Of a stretch of DNA of 10,666 nucleotides, positions 1 through 7,591 are shown piece after piece; position 1 is the stretch's first letter, and each line of letters begins with the position of its first letter. The notes beneath the pieces are model-generated. The model saw only the letters and a list, made by a program, of their open reading frames with translations. It was not told the origin of the DNA and did no database searches. The stretch is from Planctomycetota bacterium. Its GTDB lineage: Bacteria > Planctomycetota > Phycisphaerae > WQYP01. The position numbers and the translations under genes were made by a program. Where the stretch lies: contig JAKAYZ010000020.1 of assembly GCA_021816165.1 (NCBI GenBank), forward strand, positions 1 to 10,666. Direction: 5' to 3'.

Positions 1-1371
1 AATGGCGACACCTTCATCTATGAGGGAACTCAAGGCGAAGAGTGTCATTTCGTCTTGAAATTAAATCATCTGTCATCACTCAATGGTATTCGGGAAAGCA
101 AAGGGGCGCTGGCGGTGAGTAGAAGGCTTGTATCGCACGCTCGGATAGATGGCCGCGACAGCTCTGGTCACAGGGTGGTGGCGGGATTTGTGATGGATAA
201 GGCTCGCGGATCGCGCGCCAGAATTACCGAGGAAATCTTTCGTCCATCGGTCATGGCCACTGCACCACCCCCCATGATCGCGCCGCCCCCTGCGCCCGTC
301 CTGCCATTACATCAGATGGTTTTCACCTTCTATACGACCGCACGCTGGTGCGAGCTACCCTTCTGCTTTAAAAATCTTAAAATGCCCGCCTTGCACAGGA
401 ATGTCGCCCCACCAAAACTTCCACCGCAGGCCGGATTGCAGCGACACCACGGCAGCATTTGGACTTGCGCGTACCACTCCTCGTCAAACCATGGCACAAT
501 CTGGCGACTCGACTTCCTGATGTTCAGTCAACGGGCACGCTACGCATTGAGACAGCCGCTGACGCAGCGATTGATTGCCCAACTTTCGGTGCGGCCGTCC
601 GCCGAATCTGCCACTTTTGACGTTAATAATATGCAACCCACATCATTTCTTTCCGCATTTACCAAGTCCGGCATGCGTAAGTTCGTCCCAGCCCTCCGAG
701 ACCTGTCCGATGGGAACGCTGATTTACTACCCCGGAGGCGGCCCGGCGGGCTGCTTTCACTTGGTATGGTGGGACCGAAGGATGTACGGGTCAATCTGAT
801 GGTGGGTGCCTCACCTCCGAAAGGCAGAATCGCCGCATTTCGGGGTCATTTTCCCCTCTCGTTTCTGGGCACAAGCCATACACTGGCCCCGATTCCCTTT
901 GCCCCGGGCGGACGTTGGAGCAAACCAATTGCCATTGATGCAAATTTGCAAGTCAGGGTGCGTATGCTCAGGACACATTTTATTGGTGCCAATAGCTTTG
1001 ATCGTCTGATTGATATTAACTTTATCCCGGCCCACAACACTAGAGACGACAAGACGCCATCCGACAATGCCGCGTTTGTTGAAGCCCGCTTTTTATCCGG
1101 TATTGCAACGATACGCGACGGTCACGGTCACATTTGGGGTAGGGGCCAATTACAGCCTGAATCTTACGCCGCAGCGACCGGTAGCTATCGCGGTAAAGTC
1201 TGGGTCCCACCCCCGCTGCCGCATGGCGCAGTCAGGCAGCTTGTGAATGGTGGCAGCGGTCCGGAACGCGGGCAAAAACCCAAGAGCATTATTTTTAACT
1301 TCTACGGGAAATCGCGAACGGTTCGCTCCGTGTTCGATTTTCGTAATATTCCCTGGCAGCCGTTGAATTAG
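1..1371 (+). CDS. Hypothetical protein with internal repeat, 5' end outside window
   Basis: I do not recognise the family. Frame 1 is open from the first base to the TAG at 1369-1371, about 456 codons, so the true start probably lies upstream. A TTG at 55 and an ATG at 193 are only fallback starts with no convincing ribosome site. The protein is basic, with a proline-rich stretch at about nt 250-310. A segment at nt 319-393 (starting VFTFYTTAR) realigns with one at the C-terminus, nt 1291-1365 (starting IFNFYGKSR), without gaps: 8 of 25 residues are identical, including F, F, Y, R, F, F and N. This suggests a duplicated beta-rich unit. No catalytic motif is visible. The length of the open frame and the repeat argue that it is coding, but the middle is poor in recognisable structure and it could be a rapidly diverging or decaying gene. 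It converges with the Sco gene on the other strand. Confidence 0.55.
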   Translation, partial: NGDTFIYEGTQGEECHFVLKLNHLSSLNGIRESKGALAVSRRLVSHARIDGRDSSGHRVVAGFVMDKARGSRARITEEIFRPSVMATAPPPMIAPPPAPVLPLHQMVFTFYTTARWCELPFCFKNLKMPALHRNVAPPKLPPQAGLQRHHGSIWTCAYHSSSNHGTIWRLDFLMFSQRARYALRQPLTQRLIAQLSVRPSAESATFDVNNMQPTSFLSAFTKSGMRKFVPALRDLSDGNADLLPRRRPGGLLSLGMVGPKDVRVNLMVGASPPKGRIAAFRGHFPLSFLGTSHTLAPIPFAPGGRWSKPIAIDANLQVRVRMLRTHFIGANSFDRLIDINFIPAHNTRDDKTPSDNAAFVEARFLSGIATIRDGHGHIWGRGQLQPESYAAATGSYRGKVWVPPPLPHGAVRQLVNGGSGPERGQKPKSIIFNFYGKSRTVRSVFDFRNIPWQPLN

Positions 1372-1696
1372 GAGCTTTATGGCTGTGACCGGCCCTCATC
1401 CGCACAAACGGGCAAAGCTCGAGCGATCGGCATTTCGACGGCGGTAAATTCCGCAGCGAGGCGACGCTCCAGGGGCAGGCGACGATGCAGACCGGCTGCC
1501 CAGTTTCAATTGTTACTTGCCATATGATCCTATGAAAGCCAATATGTATAAAATAATATTAGGTTTGACAGGCGTGCCTTGAAATGAGACGGATAAAATC
1601 GCACGTGAATGATCAGCAATGGACGGCCGCAAACTCTCATCCGGCACGGAGGTAATTGGCCGGATGATCAAGTGCCCGCCGGTGCAACAAGGCTGA
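1372..1696. other. Convergent intergenic region with ORF scraps
   Basis: The region lies between the stops of two convergent genes. It begins with a 22-codon ORF (ATG at 1379, TAA ends at 1447) preceded by GGAGC. The next frame then gives a readable stretch containing HFDGGKFRSEATLQGQA before a TGA near 1537. This could be the frameshifted remnant of a small gene, but it is too short to assign. A 7-bp inverted repeat (GAGCTTT at 1372-1378 with AAAGCTC at 1414-1420) has a 35-nt spacer and is weak. An AT-rich patch lies at about 1543-1561. A stronger inverted repeat at 1638-1666 is listed separately. The palindrome TGATCA occurs three times (1610, 1665, 1694); the last overlaps the Sco stop codon. 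Confidence 0.5.
1638..1666 (-). terminator. Inverted repeat, possible terminator of the Sco gene
   Basis: CATCCGGC at 1638-1645 is the exact reverse complement of GCCGGATG at 1659-1666. This gives a perfect 8-bp stem with a 13-nt loop, about 30 nt past the Sco stop codon. No U-run follows on either strand, so it is not a standard intrinsic terminator. It may stabilise the 3' end or serve both convergent transcripts. Confidence 0.35.
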
Positions 1697-2599
1697 TCAA
1701 TGAGGAGGCGGCGTCGATGGTGTCGTCGTCCGGCGGTGATTGCGCTCCCACCAGAATAAACTGAAAAACATCGCCCCGAGACCCAGTACAATACCTACCC
1801 CCGCCAGCGACATAACCCGCAACGCTACGGGCGTATACTTGCCGGTGTTCGGATTAAACTGCGTGCAAAGAAGTAAAATTTGGTCAAACACATTGGTTAT
1901 GCGGTCATCGCCGGCATGCACCAATGCCAGATTCAAATCTGCCGGGACGTAATGCACACCGAAAAAGTAATTGGCAATCTTTCCCTTGGGCGTAATGACA
2001 TAGATCGCCGCCTCATGATCAAACATGTGGATGGCGGGATCCCACTTGTAATGAAATCCAATCACCTTGGCGAGTTGGGCACTGCTGGTAGAGTTTTTGC
2101 CCTCGATGAGGAAATGCCAATGCCGTGCAATCGCGTGGCGAAATTTCCTGGGGGCCAGTCCGATATAGCCCGCCTTTTTATCTTTCGCACCTTGCAGCGT
2201 ATCTGATGGGTTAAAGCTCACGGTAATAATATCGTAGCCGGTGCCGAGATGGGCCGAGAGTTTGGGAATGGCTTTAAGCACGCCCGTCTGCACAAATCCG
2301 CACACCCCCCAGCATTGATAGTTGATCAGATCGAGGATGACCGGCCGCCCCCTGTGAAAATATTGCGCCAAACGAACACGCTTGCCGTGCGAATTAATAA
2401 ATTGCAGATTGAGCGGCAACTGTGCACCTGGATGCGGGGTGATTTTGGCGGTCTTGGCGTCGCGCTTCATTTGTACGGCCGATGAAAGCGAACCAAAGCC
2501 GCTGCCAAAAGCGGACGACTTAAAACCAAGCAGCATGGCGGCCATCACGGCCGGCAGAGCCAGCCATTTGAGGCGATAAAAAACAACATATCCGCGCAT
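1697..2599 (-). CDS. Sco1/SenC-family copper chaperone for cytochrome c oxidase assembly
   Basis: The protein has 300 aa. The ATG at 2599 is chosen over a TTG at 2644 because GGAG (2607-2610) lies 7 nt upstream and the product then begins with a hydrophobic segment (about residues 10-25), as expected for export or anchoring. The thioredoxin-fold core carries the Sco copper site: C96-W-G-V-C100 and the distant histidine H195 in FDHEAAIYVITPKG. In the family these three residues bind copper and help mature the CuA centre of cytochrome oxidase outside the cytoplasmic membrane. The first cysteine is followed by W-G, where proline is common. After the core comes a CTQFNPNTGKYTP segment and a second hydrophobic helix (about 258-284), then a short charged tail. 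No oxidase genes are visible nearby. It follows the M16 pair on the same strand but is 166 nt away and has its own candidate promoter. Confidence 0.88.
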   Translation of the reverse strand: MRGYVVFYRLKWLALPAVMAAMLLGFKSSAFGSGFGSLSSAVQMKRDAKTAKITPHPGAQLPLNLQFINSHGKRVRLAQYFHRGRPVILDLINYQCWGVCGFVQTGVLKAIPKLSAHLGTGYDIITVSFNPSDTLQGAKDKKAGYIGLAPRKFRHAIARHWHFLIEGKNSTSSAQLAKVIGFHYKWDPAIHMFDHEAAIYVITPKGKIANYFFGVHYVPADLNLALVHAGDDRITNVFDQILLLCTQFNPNTGKYTPVALRVMSLAGVGIVLGLGAMFFSLFWWERNHRRTTTPSTPPPH

Positions 2600-2699
2600 C
2601 GGGCGACTCCAATTAATCAAAATCCAAAACGGGCAGCCGGACAAAATGCGGCCCGGTCGCGCTTAAGTCCCGGCCCACAAAGCCCCATCTGCCCTTTAG

Positions 2700-2729
2700 A
2701 TGATACGCACCCGATGATGGGGAGTTCAA
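2700..2729 (-). promoter_or_regulatory. Candidate sigma70-type promoter for the Sco gene
   Basis: On the minus strand TTGAAC (2724-2729) and TATCAT (2700-2705) are separated by 18 nt. They match 4 of 6 and 5 of 6 consensus positions. A transcript would start near 2693 and leave a leader of about 95 nt. This is a prediction from sequence only; a planctomycete promoter need not follow this consensus. Confidence 0.4.
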
Positions 2730-2765
2730 ACGGAAATGAGGATTATCTCTCCCGCTGCCGGCGGG

Positions 2766-3992
2766 TCAGTTGTCACCCGGCCCGAGGGTGGTGATTGTCA
2801 GGGGTGAGAGTGGATACTTAGACAATAAAAGTTTAATGCTTTGAGTGCTTACCTTTTCCAACTCTGCCAAATCCTCCTCCAGCGTGCGGAACTCGCGGTT
2901 GTATATCCACTGCGAGCACAAATTGCGCATCCGCCCCAACGGCAATTCGCCGGACAAAACGGTGCTGGTGGCAATTTTGGTTTTGCTGCGGGCAATTTCG
3001 TCTTCCGTTACGCCGTCATCGCGAACATGCGAAAGCTCCTTGATCATCGTCTCTTCAACCAGCGCCGCCTTGGCGGGGTCGCAGGATGCATAACCGAAAA
3101 AGCTGCCCAACCCATCATGCATAAAGGTTGAAAAGTCGGCCTCTTCCGCCAGGCCGGGCTCAATCAGCGACCAGAACAGGCGAGATCCGTCATGATCGCC
3201 GACCACATCGGCGAGAATCGCGGCAGAAAAGCGATCCATATCCTGCGAGCTTGGTCCGGGGCACAGGGTGCCGAGATAATGCCGCTTGAGTTTCTCATCC
3301 CGAATATGATGCCGTCTGGCGGCCGGGGCAACGGCGGGATAGCGTCTCTGCACCGCCAGCGACGGCCATTGACCGCAGGCGCGGTGGGCAAGTTCCACCA
3401 ACTCATCGAAATCAATTTGACCGGCAGCGGCCAGCACCATGTTGCCCGGGCCGTAATGCCGATCGAAATAATCGCGCATCTGTTGCTGAGTCAGGGCGGT
3501 AATGGATTCTTTGGACCCCAAAATGGAGTTGGCCAGCGGGTGCGATCCAAAATGGTCTTCCATGATCCGCTCGTAGAGAATATGCCCCGGCTTATCCAGA
3601 TAGAGGGATATTTCCTCCAGGATCACATTTTTTTCCATATCAAAATCTTCGACCCGCAAAGCCGGGCGCATCATGTCGGCCAGGATATCTAAGGCCGGTG
3701 CAAGGTATTCCGGCAAAATCTGGGCCCAGTAACAGGTCACCTCATTGCTGGTAAAAGCGTTGTTACGGGCACCGAGTGAATCAAATTCCCGATTGATATC
3801 CGCAGCGGTTCGGCGGGCGGTACCTTTGAACATCATGTGCTCGAGGAAGTGCGATACACCCGACACGTCCGGAACTTCATCGCGGGCACCGGTTTTAACC
3901 ATAAATCCGATGGCGGCTGTTTTGGTGGTTGGCATCACCTCCGCGATGACGTCCAGATTATTGGGCAACTTGGCGTGTTTGAATGTACTCAC
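2766..3992 (-). CDS. M16 family zinc metallopeptidase, catalytic subunit
   Basis: The protein has 408 aa with GTG start. GTG at 3992 is preferred to the upstream GTG at 4064 because the product then begins STFKHAKLPNNLDVIAE, the usual M16 N-terminus, and GGAG (4003-4006) lies 10 nt upstream. The inverted zinc motif is intact: H48-F-L-E51-H52 in GVSHFLEHMMFKG. The distal glutamate is E126 or E127 in NVILEEI. It should therefore bind zinc and cleave peptides. The C-terminal half keeps the M16 fold (DGSRLFWSLI at about 268-277), but where the R/Y substrate-binding motif belongs it reads I277 and E284 instead of Arg and Tyr. The length is typical for a single M16 subunit. The partner gene lies 79 nt upstream on the same strand. 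No signal peptide is visible, so a cytoplasmic location is likely. Confidence 0.92.
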   Translation of the reverse strand: MSTFKHAKLPNNLDVIAEVMPTTKTAAIGFMVKTGARDEVPDVSGVSHFLEHMMFKGTARRTAADINREFDSLGARNNAFTSNEVTCYWAQILPEYLAPALDILADMMRPALRVEDFDMEKNVILEEISLYLDKPGHILYERIMEDHFGSHPLANSILGSKESITALTQQQMRDYFDRHYGPGNMVLAAAGQIDFDELVELAHRACGQWPSLAVQRRYPAVAPAARRHHIRDEKLKRHYLGTLCPGPSSQDMDRFSAAILADVVGDHDGSRLFWSLIEPGLAEEADFSTFMHDGLGSFFGYASCDPAKAALVEETMIKELSHVRDDGVTEDEIARSKTKIATSTVLSGELPLGRMRNLCSQWIYNREFRTLEEDLAELEKVSTQSIKLLLSKYPLSPLTITTLGPGDN

Positions 3993-4071
3993 GTGAGGCG
4001 TTCTCCAAAAATGCAATGCCGGATGCCACGCACCGCGGCCTGAAAATCTATCTGCGTGCTGCACCCGGCCA

Positions 4072-5316
4072 TCAATTCGGGGTGGTCAACTCCGCCGGAC
4101 CGATGGTCAGCAAGGTGAATCGTTCCACCGGATGGGCGCATAAATAATCATTAACATCGGTGAGTGTCGGGGCTTCCACCCGGCGACGCAGTTCATCCAG
4201 CGAGCGCGGTCGTCCCAGATGATACATGTCGTGCAGCAAGGCACCCGCCCGCGCGCTGCTGCTTTCACCATTCATCACCACGCGGCTTTTAATACCGATG
4301 CGGGCGCGTTCCAGTTCATCAGCGCTGATACCATCGCGTATTTTTTTCAGCTCATGGATAAATGAATCCAGTGTCCGTTGGGCCCGTTCCGGCACCGTGC
4401 CGGCATAACCTAAAATCATGCCTTGGGTCCGCAGGCTTTGATAACCCGCATGCACAGCGTAACAGAGCCCCTGCTTTTCACGAATTTCTGAAAACAGCCG
4501 TGCGCCCATTCCTCCGCTGAGCACATTGACCGCCAGCATGGCCAGAATGCTCTCCGGTTCGCGCTCGGGAACTGCGTCAAATGCCAACCCAATTTGAACC
4601 TGATTGGTTTCCTGATGCACATGGCGGCTTCCGCCCGGTGCGGGGCCAGGTGCAGCCATGGCAGCTTTCGGGCCGGTCCACGAGCCGAAGCATTTCTCTG
4701 CCAGGTCGTGCATCTGATCAAAAGAAATGCGTCCCGCGATGGAAAGAATCGCTCCGTCCGGAGTGAAACGCCGCCGATAGTCAAGGCGCAAATCCGCGGC
4801 CGAAAGGGCCGTCAAATGTTCCTTCACGCCCAGCGTGGGCCGTCCCCATGGCGACGGCAGGTGCTGCTGACGCAACAGGATGTTAAGTTTTTGCGCCGGC
4901 TCGTCTTCTATGGCATCGATCTGCCCAACGGCCAGGTCGCGGCAGGCATTAAACGCATCATCGGGAAGCTGGGCACGCTGAAATATGTCGGCCACAAGCG
5001 GCATAACTTCCGGCAGTTTTTTGGCCAGCATGCTGGCTGAAAATCGCAGAAATACCGTATCTACCCCGCAACTTCGTTGCACACCGAGCGAATCCAATGC
5101 GGCCGTCAAAGCCCGGCTGTCGCGGTCCCCGGCACCGCGCAGAATCCAGTCGGAAAGCACATTGCCGCTGCCTACGCCATGTTCGGGGTCAAATGACGCC
5201 CCGCCCATGATGGCCAGCACCATCGCCGCCGACTGCACATCGGGCATATGTTCCATAACCAGCGTCAATCCGTTTTCCAGACGATCGACGCGCATCATCG
5301 GCGCGGTTTGATTCAC
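4072..5316 (-). CDS. M16 family peptidase-like protein, non-catalytic R/Y-type subunit
   Basis: The protein has 414 aa. The GTG at 5316 is chosen because AAGGAG (5322-5327) lies 5 nt upstream; a TTG at 5349 would add 11 residues without a good ribosome site. The fold is M16 (VDRLENGLTLVMEHMPDVQSAAMVL at the start, LSGGMGARLFSEIREKQGLCYAVHAGY near 265-292). The zinc motif is gone: where HxxEH is expected it reads G51-N-V-L-S55, so the protein cannot bind the catalytic zinc in the normal way. It does retain the substrate-binding R/Y motif, R279 and Y286. In known two-subunit M16 enzymes, such as mitochondrial processing peptidase and Sphingomonas heterodimers, one subunit gives zinc and the other gives R/Y. 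This gene and the next one downstream fit that division exactly. A regulatory or scaffold role alone is the alternative. Confidence 0.9.
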   Translation of the reverse strand: MNQTAPMMRVDRLENGLTLVMEHMPDVQSAAMVLAIMGGASFDPEHGVGSGNVLSDWILRGAGDRDSRALTAALDSLGVQRSCGVDTVFLRFSASMLAKKLPEVMPLVADIFQRAQLPDDAFNACRDLAVGQIDAIEDEPAQKLNILLRQQHLPSPWGRPTLGVKEHLTALSAADLRLDYRRRFTPDGAILSIAGRISFDQMHDLAEKCFGSWTGPKAAMAAPGPAPGGSRHVHQETNQVQIGLAFDAVPEREPESILAMLAVNVLSGGMGARLFSEIREKQGLCYAVHAGYQSLRTQGMILGYAGTVPERAQRTLDSFIHELKKIRDGISADELERARIGIKSRVVMNGESSSARAGALLHDMYHLGRPRSLDELRRRVEAPTLTDVNDYLCAHPVERFTLLTIGPAELTTPN

Positions 5317-5321
5317 AGCGT

Positions 5322-5327
5322 CTCCTT
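5322..5327 (-). promoter_or_regulatory. Ribosome binding site fixing the GTG start of the non-catalytic M16 gene
   Basis: AAGGAG on the minus strand, 5 nt before the GTG at 5316. It lies downstream of the alternative TTG at 5349 and so decides the start. Confidence 0.7.
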
Positions 5328-5401
5328 CAGCAATCTGGCCCGTCAACAAGCAATAGCCGTCGGCGCAGCGATCGGGCTAATCCCCCTAAATGAGGATCGG
5401 A

Positions 5402-5455
5402 CACTCCAGCCAAGCCGTTACTGTAGAAGCGGCATCGCTTGGAGTAAAGGCGCAC
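5402..5455. repeat. Imperfect inverted repeat between GH78-like and M16 genes
   Basis: ACTCCAGCCAAGC at about 5402-5414 faces GCTTGGAGT at about 5437-5445. The arms are complementary apart from a 4-nt bulge (GCCA) and enclose roughly 22 nt. It sits in the 163-nt gap between the stop of the GH78-like gene and the start of the first M16 gene. It could be a terminator or a leader structure; there is no clear T-run. Confidence 0.3.
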
Positions 5456-5479
5456 CACGCAATTGAACTTTGCGCGGTG

Positions 5480-7591
5480 CTATTTGGCCCGGCGGATGGG
5501 GATGCCGACGGTGGTCAGTTGATTCATGCCGGAGCGAAGCCGAAAATAGGAGCGGCCGGCAGAATTTGTTGCGGTTCTGGTCGGTCCGTGGATTACCAAT
5601 GCCCGGCCGCGCACGCCCATGATGGCATCAATACCTTCAGGAATAAACACGCGGTAGGTTACACGGTTTGCGTGTTGGCGAAGATACACCCTGATGTTGC
5701 CATGAGGCGTGGGAACTTGGCCGGAAAGCATTTTAATGCGCCCGGGGTGTGGAATGATGGTTGTCTTCGTGAATCCACCGCCGGTTGGTCTTACGCCCAA
5801 AGCGTACTGAGTAAGCCAGGTGGTGGCACCAGCCGCCCAGCCATGGCACAGGCTGGTAAAATACCCAAGCGTTCGGAACGTGTGCCTGTGCGGCAGTGAC
5901 ATCCGGTAAGCCTCCCAGAATGTGGTAGCTCCCTCGCCAAGCATTCCACCCCAATAGCGGCGCACCAGCATAAAAGCGCGGTGTCGCCCTTTGAGCCTGT
6001 CGAGCGCCTTGAGTGCAAAATACATGCAATAGGGTGTACCAATTTTTTTCCAGAAGTGATGGCCGGGGCCGAAAATGTGTTGCCAGATGGCGGCGCGTTG
6101 CGCTGGCGTTGCCACGCCGGAAATAACAGCCATGGCATTGGGTTGCGGCAACTGCGTATAGGTGTGGGTGTGGTGATCGACCAGATATGCGCGTGCGGCC
6201 ACTACTAATTGATGATGCCAGTGGGCGTAAAGTGTGGCGTGCGTGTTATCATGCAGAACGCGCAGGAGCCGCACGGCCCGCTTAAGCGCCCAACACGTAA
6301 ATAAATCGGTATTGGTCTGGGCTTCGGGCGTATCGGTGGCGGCGTCGCGGCTTTTGCCGCCGCCGAGTCCGGGTGCCCAATCGACAAAATTCCATTCGTC
6401 ATGCCGATTTAAAATACTATGCCCTGCGTTAGCTAGCCAAGCTAAGAAGCTGTTGAAGGTGTAGACAAGGCCATTGTTGGATTGGAGAAAACGGATGTCG
6501 CCAGTGTGCAGATAATAATCATAAAGTGCACATATCCACGCACAGGAATAGCCGGGGATGGCATTTACATCACGCACCGGCGGCCCGGAGTCGGGGCGAT
6601 TGAAGAATCGGGCATGATGCCATTCGCCACCCATGGGCATACCCGGCGGAAGGATATCGCCCTGCGCCCGGCGACGTAACAGACCCATGGTAAGTTCCAT
6701 GAGAAAATGGTCCATAAAAACGTCATCCACCACATGGCCGGAAACTTGCATATCTCCCATCCACATGGCGCGGTCGCGTTTAACGCCATCCCACAGTTCT
6801 TCCTGCATGCAAAGATGGACGGTATAAGCCCCGGTGTACCAGATGCGGGTTAATTCCGCATCGGAGCAGCGAAACGACCCACGGTATTGCACCGGGTAGT
6901 AGTTAAAATCAAGACGCAGCCGGGTTATATGAATGGGCCCCGGCCCCTGAAAGGTGATCGTGGCATAGCGAAAACCGCAATAGGGTGTTGCGGAGTTGTG
7001 ACGTTGGCGGAGTTTCAGCCTGTCGATCCCCTTCCATGGCTGGTGGATCGCCTCGCCACGCGATTCGCCCGTGCCGACAAGCACTGTCCCACCGGTGCCG
7101 CGCATTTCGATGCGACCGGCAACCTCCTGGCCGAAACTGATGAGTATTTCTGGTGATGGACCGTGGCCCGATGGTGTCACCGTCAAAGATACACGATGCG
7201 CTGGCAGCAAGGGGCATTCTCCGAGGTAGCCGGGACGTTGCCGGGTGGGTTCGGTCAGGCGGCCGACAAGATGCGACAAACCGACAAACGTCCTTGGATC
7301 ATGCATCACCGTTACCCGCAGTGGCTGAAAATAAAGATGCCTCATGTAGATTGCGAATGGTGGTGTGCGGCCGGACCGGAGAATACTGATCGCATTTAAT
7401 CGCCTTACCGCCGGGGGTATCGGCAGGCCGATGGTGGGATCGAGGCTGGGAATTGTAACTGGTGTTTTTGTTCCGCCTTGTTTTGGCATATCGGCGCGAG
7501 CCGGGTATGGGATGCATGGAGCCACGCCAAGTAATATTACTAACATAATATAAGTGAATGATGGGCGTTGGGGTATGGCCAGTCGCGACAT
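5480..7591 (-). CDS. Secreted GH78 / alpha-L-rhamnosidase-like glycoside hydrolase, atypical acid motif
   Basis: The protein has 703 aa. ATG at 7591 is preferred to TTG at 7636 because GGAG (7600-7603) lies 8 nt upstream and a Sec signal peptide then starts properly, with a hydrophobic core near residues 14-24 and likely cleavage after PARA (about 33). Residues of about 135-235 resemble the beta-sandwich that precedes the barrel (SFGQEVAGRIEMRG, GFRYATITF). The alpha/alpha-barrel runs from about 238 (GSFRCSDAELTRIWYTGAYTVHLC) to 590, and a C-terminal beta domain from about 605 to the end. GH78 hallmarks include E560 in GATTFWEAY and SLCHGWAAGATTWLTQYALGVRP. The usual RDERxGWxGD acid motif is replaced by D268-GVKRDRAMWMGD280, so the standard catalytic Glu is missing. 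GH78 enzymes release terminal alpha-L-rhamnose from plant or bacterial glycans; substrate and activity here are uncertain. It stands alone, without visible transporter or regulator genes. Confidence 0.82.
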   Translation of the reverse strand: MSRLAIPQRPSFTYIMLVILLGVAPCIPYPARADMPKQGGTKTPVTIPSLDPTIGLPIPPAVRRLNAISILRSGRTPPFAIYMRHLYFQPLRVTVMHDPRTFVGLSHLVGRLTEPTRQRPGYLGECPLLPAHRVSLTVTPSGHGPSPEILISFGQEVAGRIEMRGTGGTVLVGTGESRGEAIHQPWKGIDRLKLRQRHNSATPYCGFRYATITFQGPGPIHITRLRLDFNYYPVQYRGSFRCSDAELTRIWYTGAYTVHLCMQEELWDGVKRDRAMWMGDMQVSGHVVDDVFMDHFLMELTMGLLRRRAQGDILPPGMPMGGEWHHARFFNRPDSGPPVRDVNAIPGYSCAWICALYDYYLHTGDIRFLQSNNGLVYTFNSFLAWLANAGHSILNRHDEWNFVDWAPGLGGGKSRDAATDTPEAQTNTDLFTCWALKRAVRLLRVLHDNTHATLYAHWHHQLVVAARAYLVDHHTHTYTQLPQPNAMAVISGVATPAQRAAIWQHIFGPGHHFWKKIGTPYCMYFALKALDRLKGRHRAFMLVRRYWGGMLGEGATTFWEAYRMSLPHRHTFRTLGYFTSLCHGWAAGATTWLTQYALGVRPTGGGFTKTTIIPHPGRIKMLSGQVPTPHGNIRVYLRQHANRVTYRVFIPEGIDAIMGVRGRALVIHGPTRTATNSAGRSYFRLRSGMNQLTTVGIPIRRAK

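Noticed and set aside
1513..1791. 92-codon minus-strand frame overlapping the Sco 3' end
   Set aside because: It overlaps the C-terminal part of the Sco gene in another frame, has no ribosome site and no recognisable sequence.
3192..3692. 166-codon open frame on the plus strand
   Set aside because: It lies fully antisense to the zinc-binding M16 gene, which has clear motifs; no recognisable protein and no ribosome site.
4003..4064. GTG at 4064 as the start of the catalytic M16 gene
   Set aside because: It would add 24 residues not typical of the family, while GTG at 3992 gives the standard N-terminus and has GGAG 10 nt upstream.
4594..5040. 148-codon open frame on the plus strand
   Set aside because: Shadow of the non-catalytic M16 gene.
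5390..5899. 169-codon open frame on the plus strand
   Set aside because: Antisense to the 3' end of the GH78-like gene and the adjacent gap; its content is the mirror of a real coding frame.
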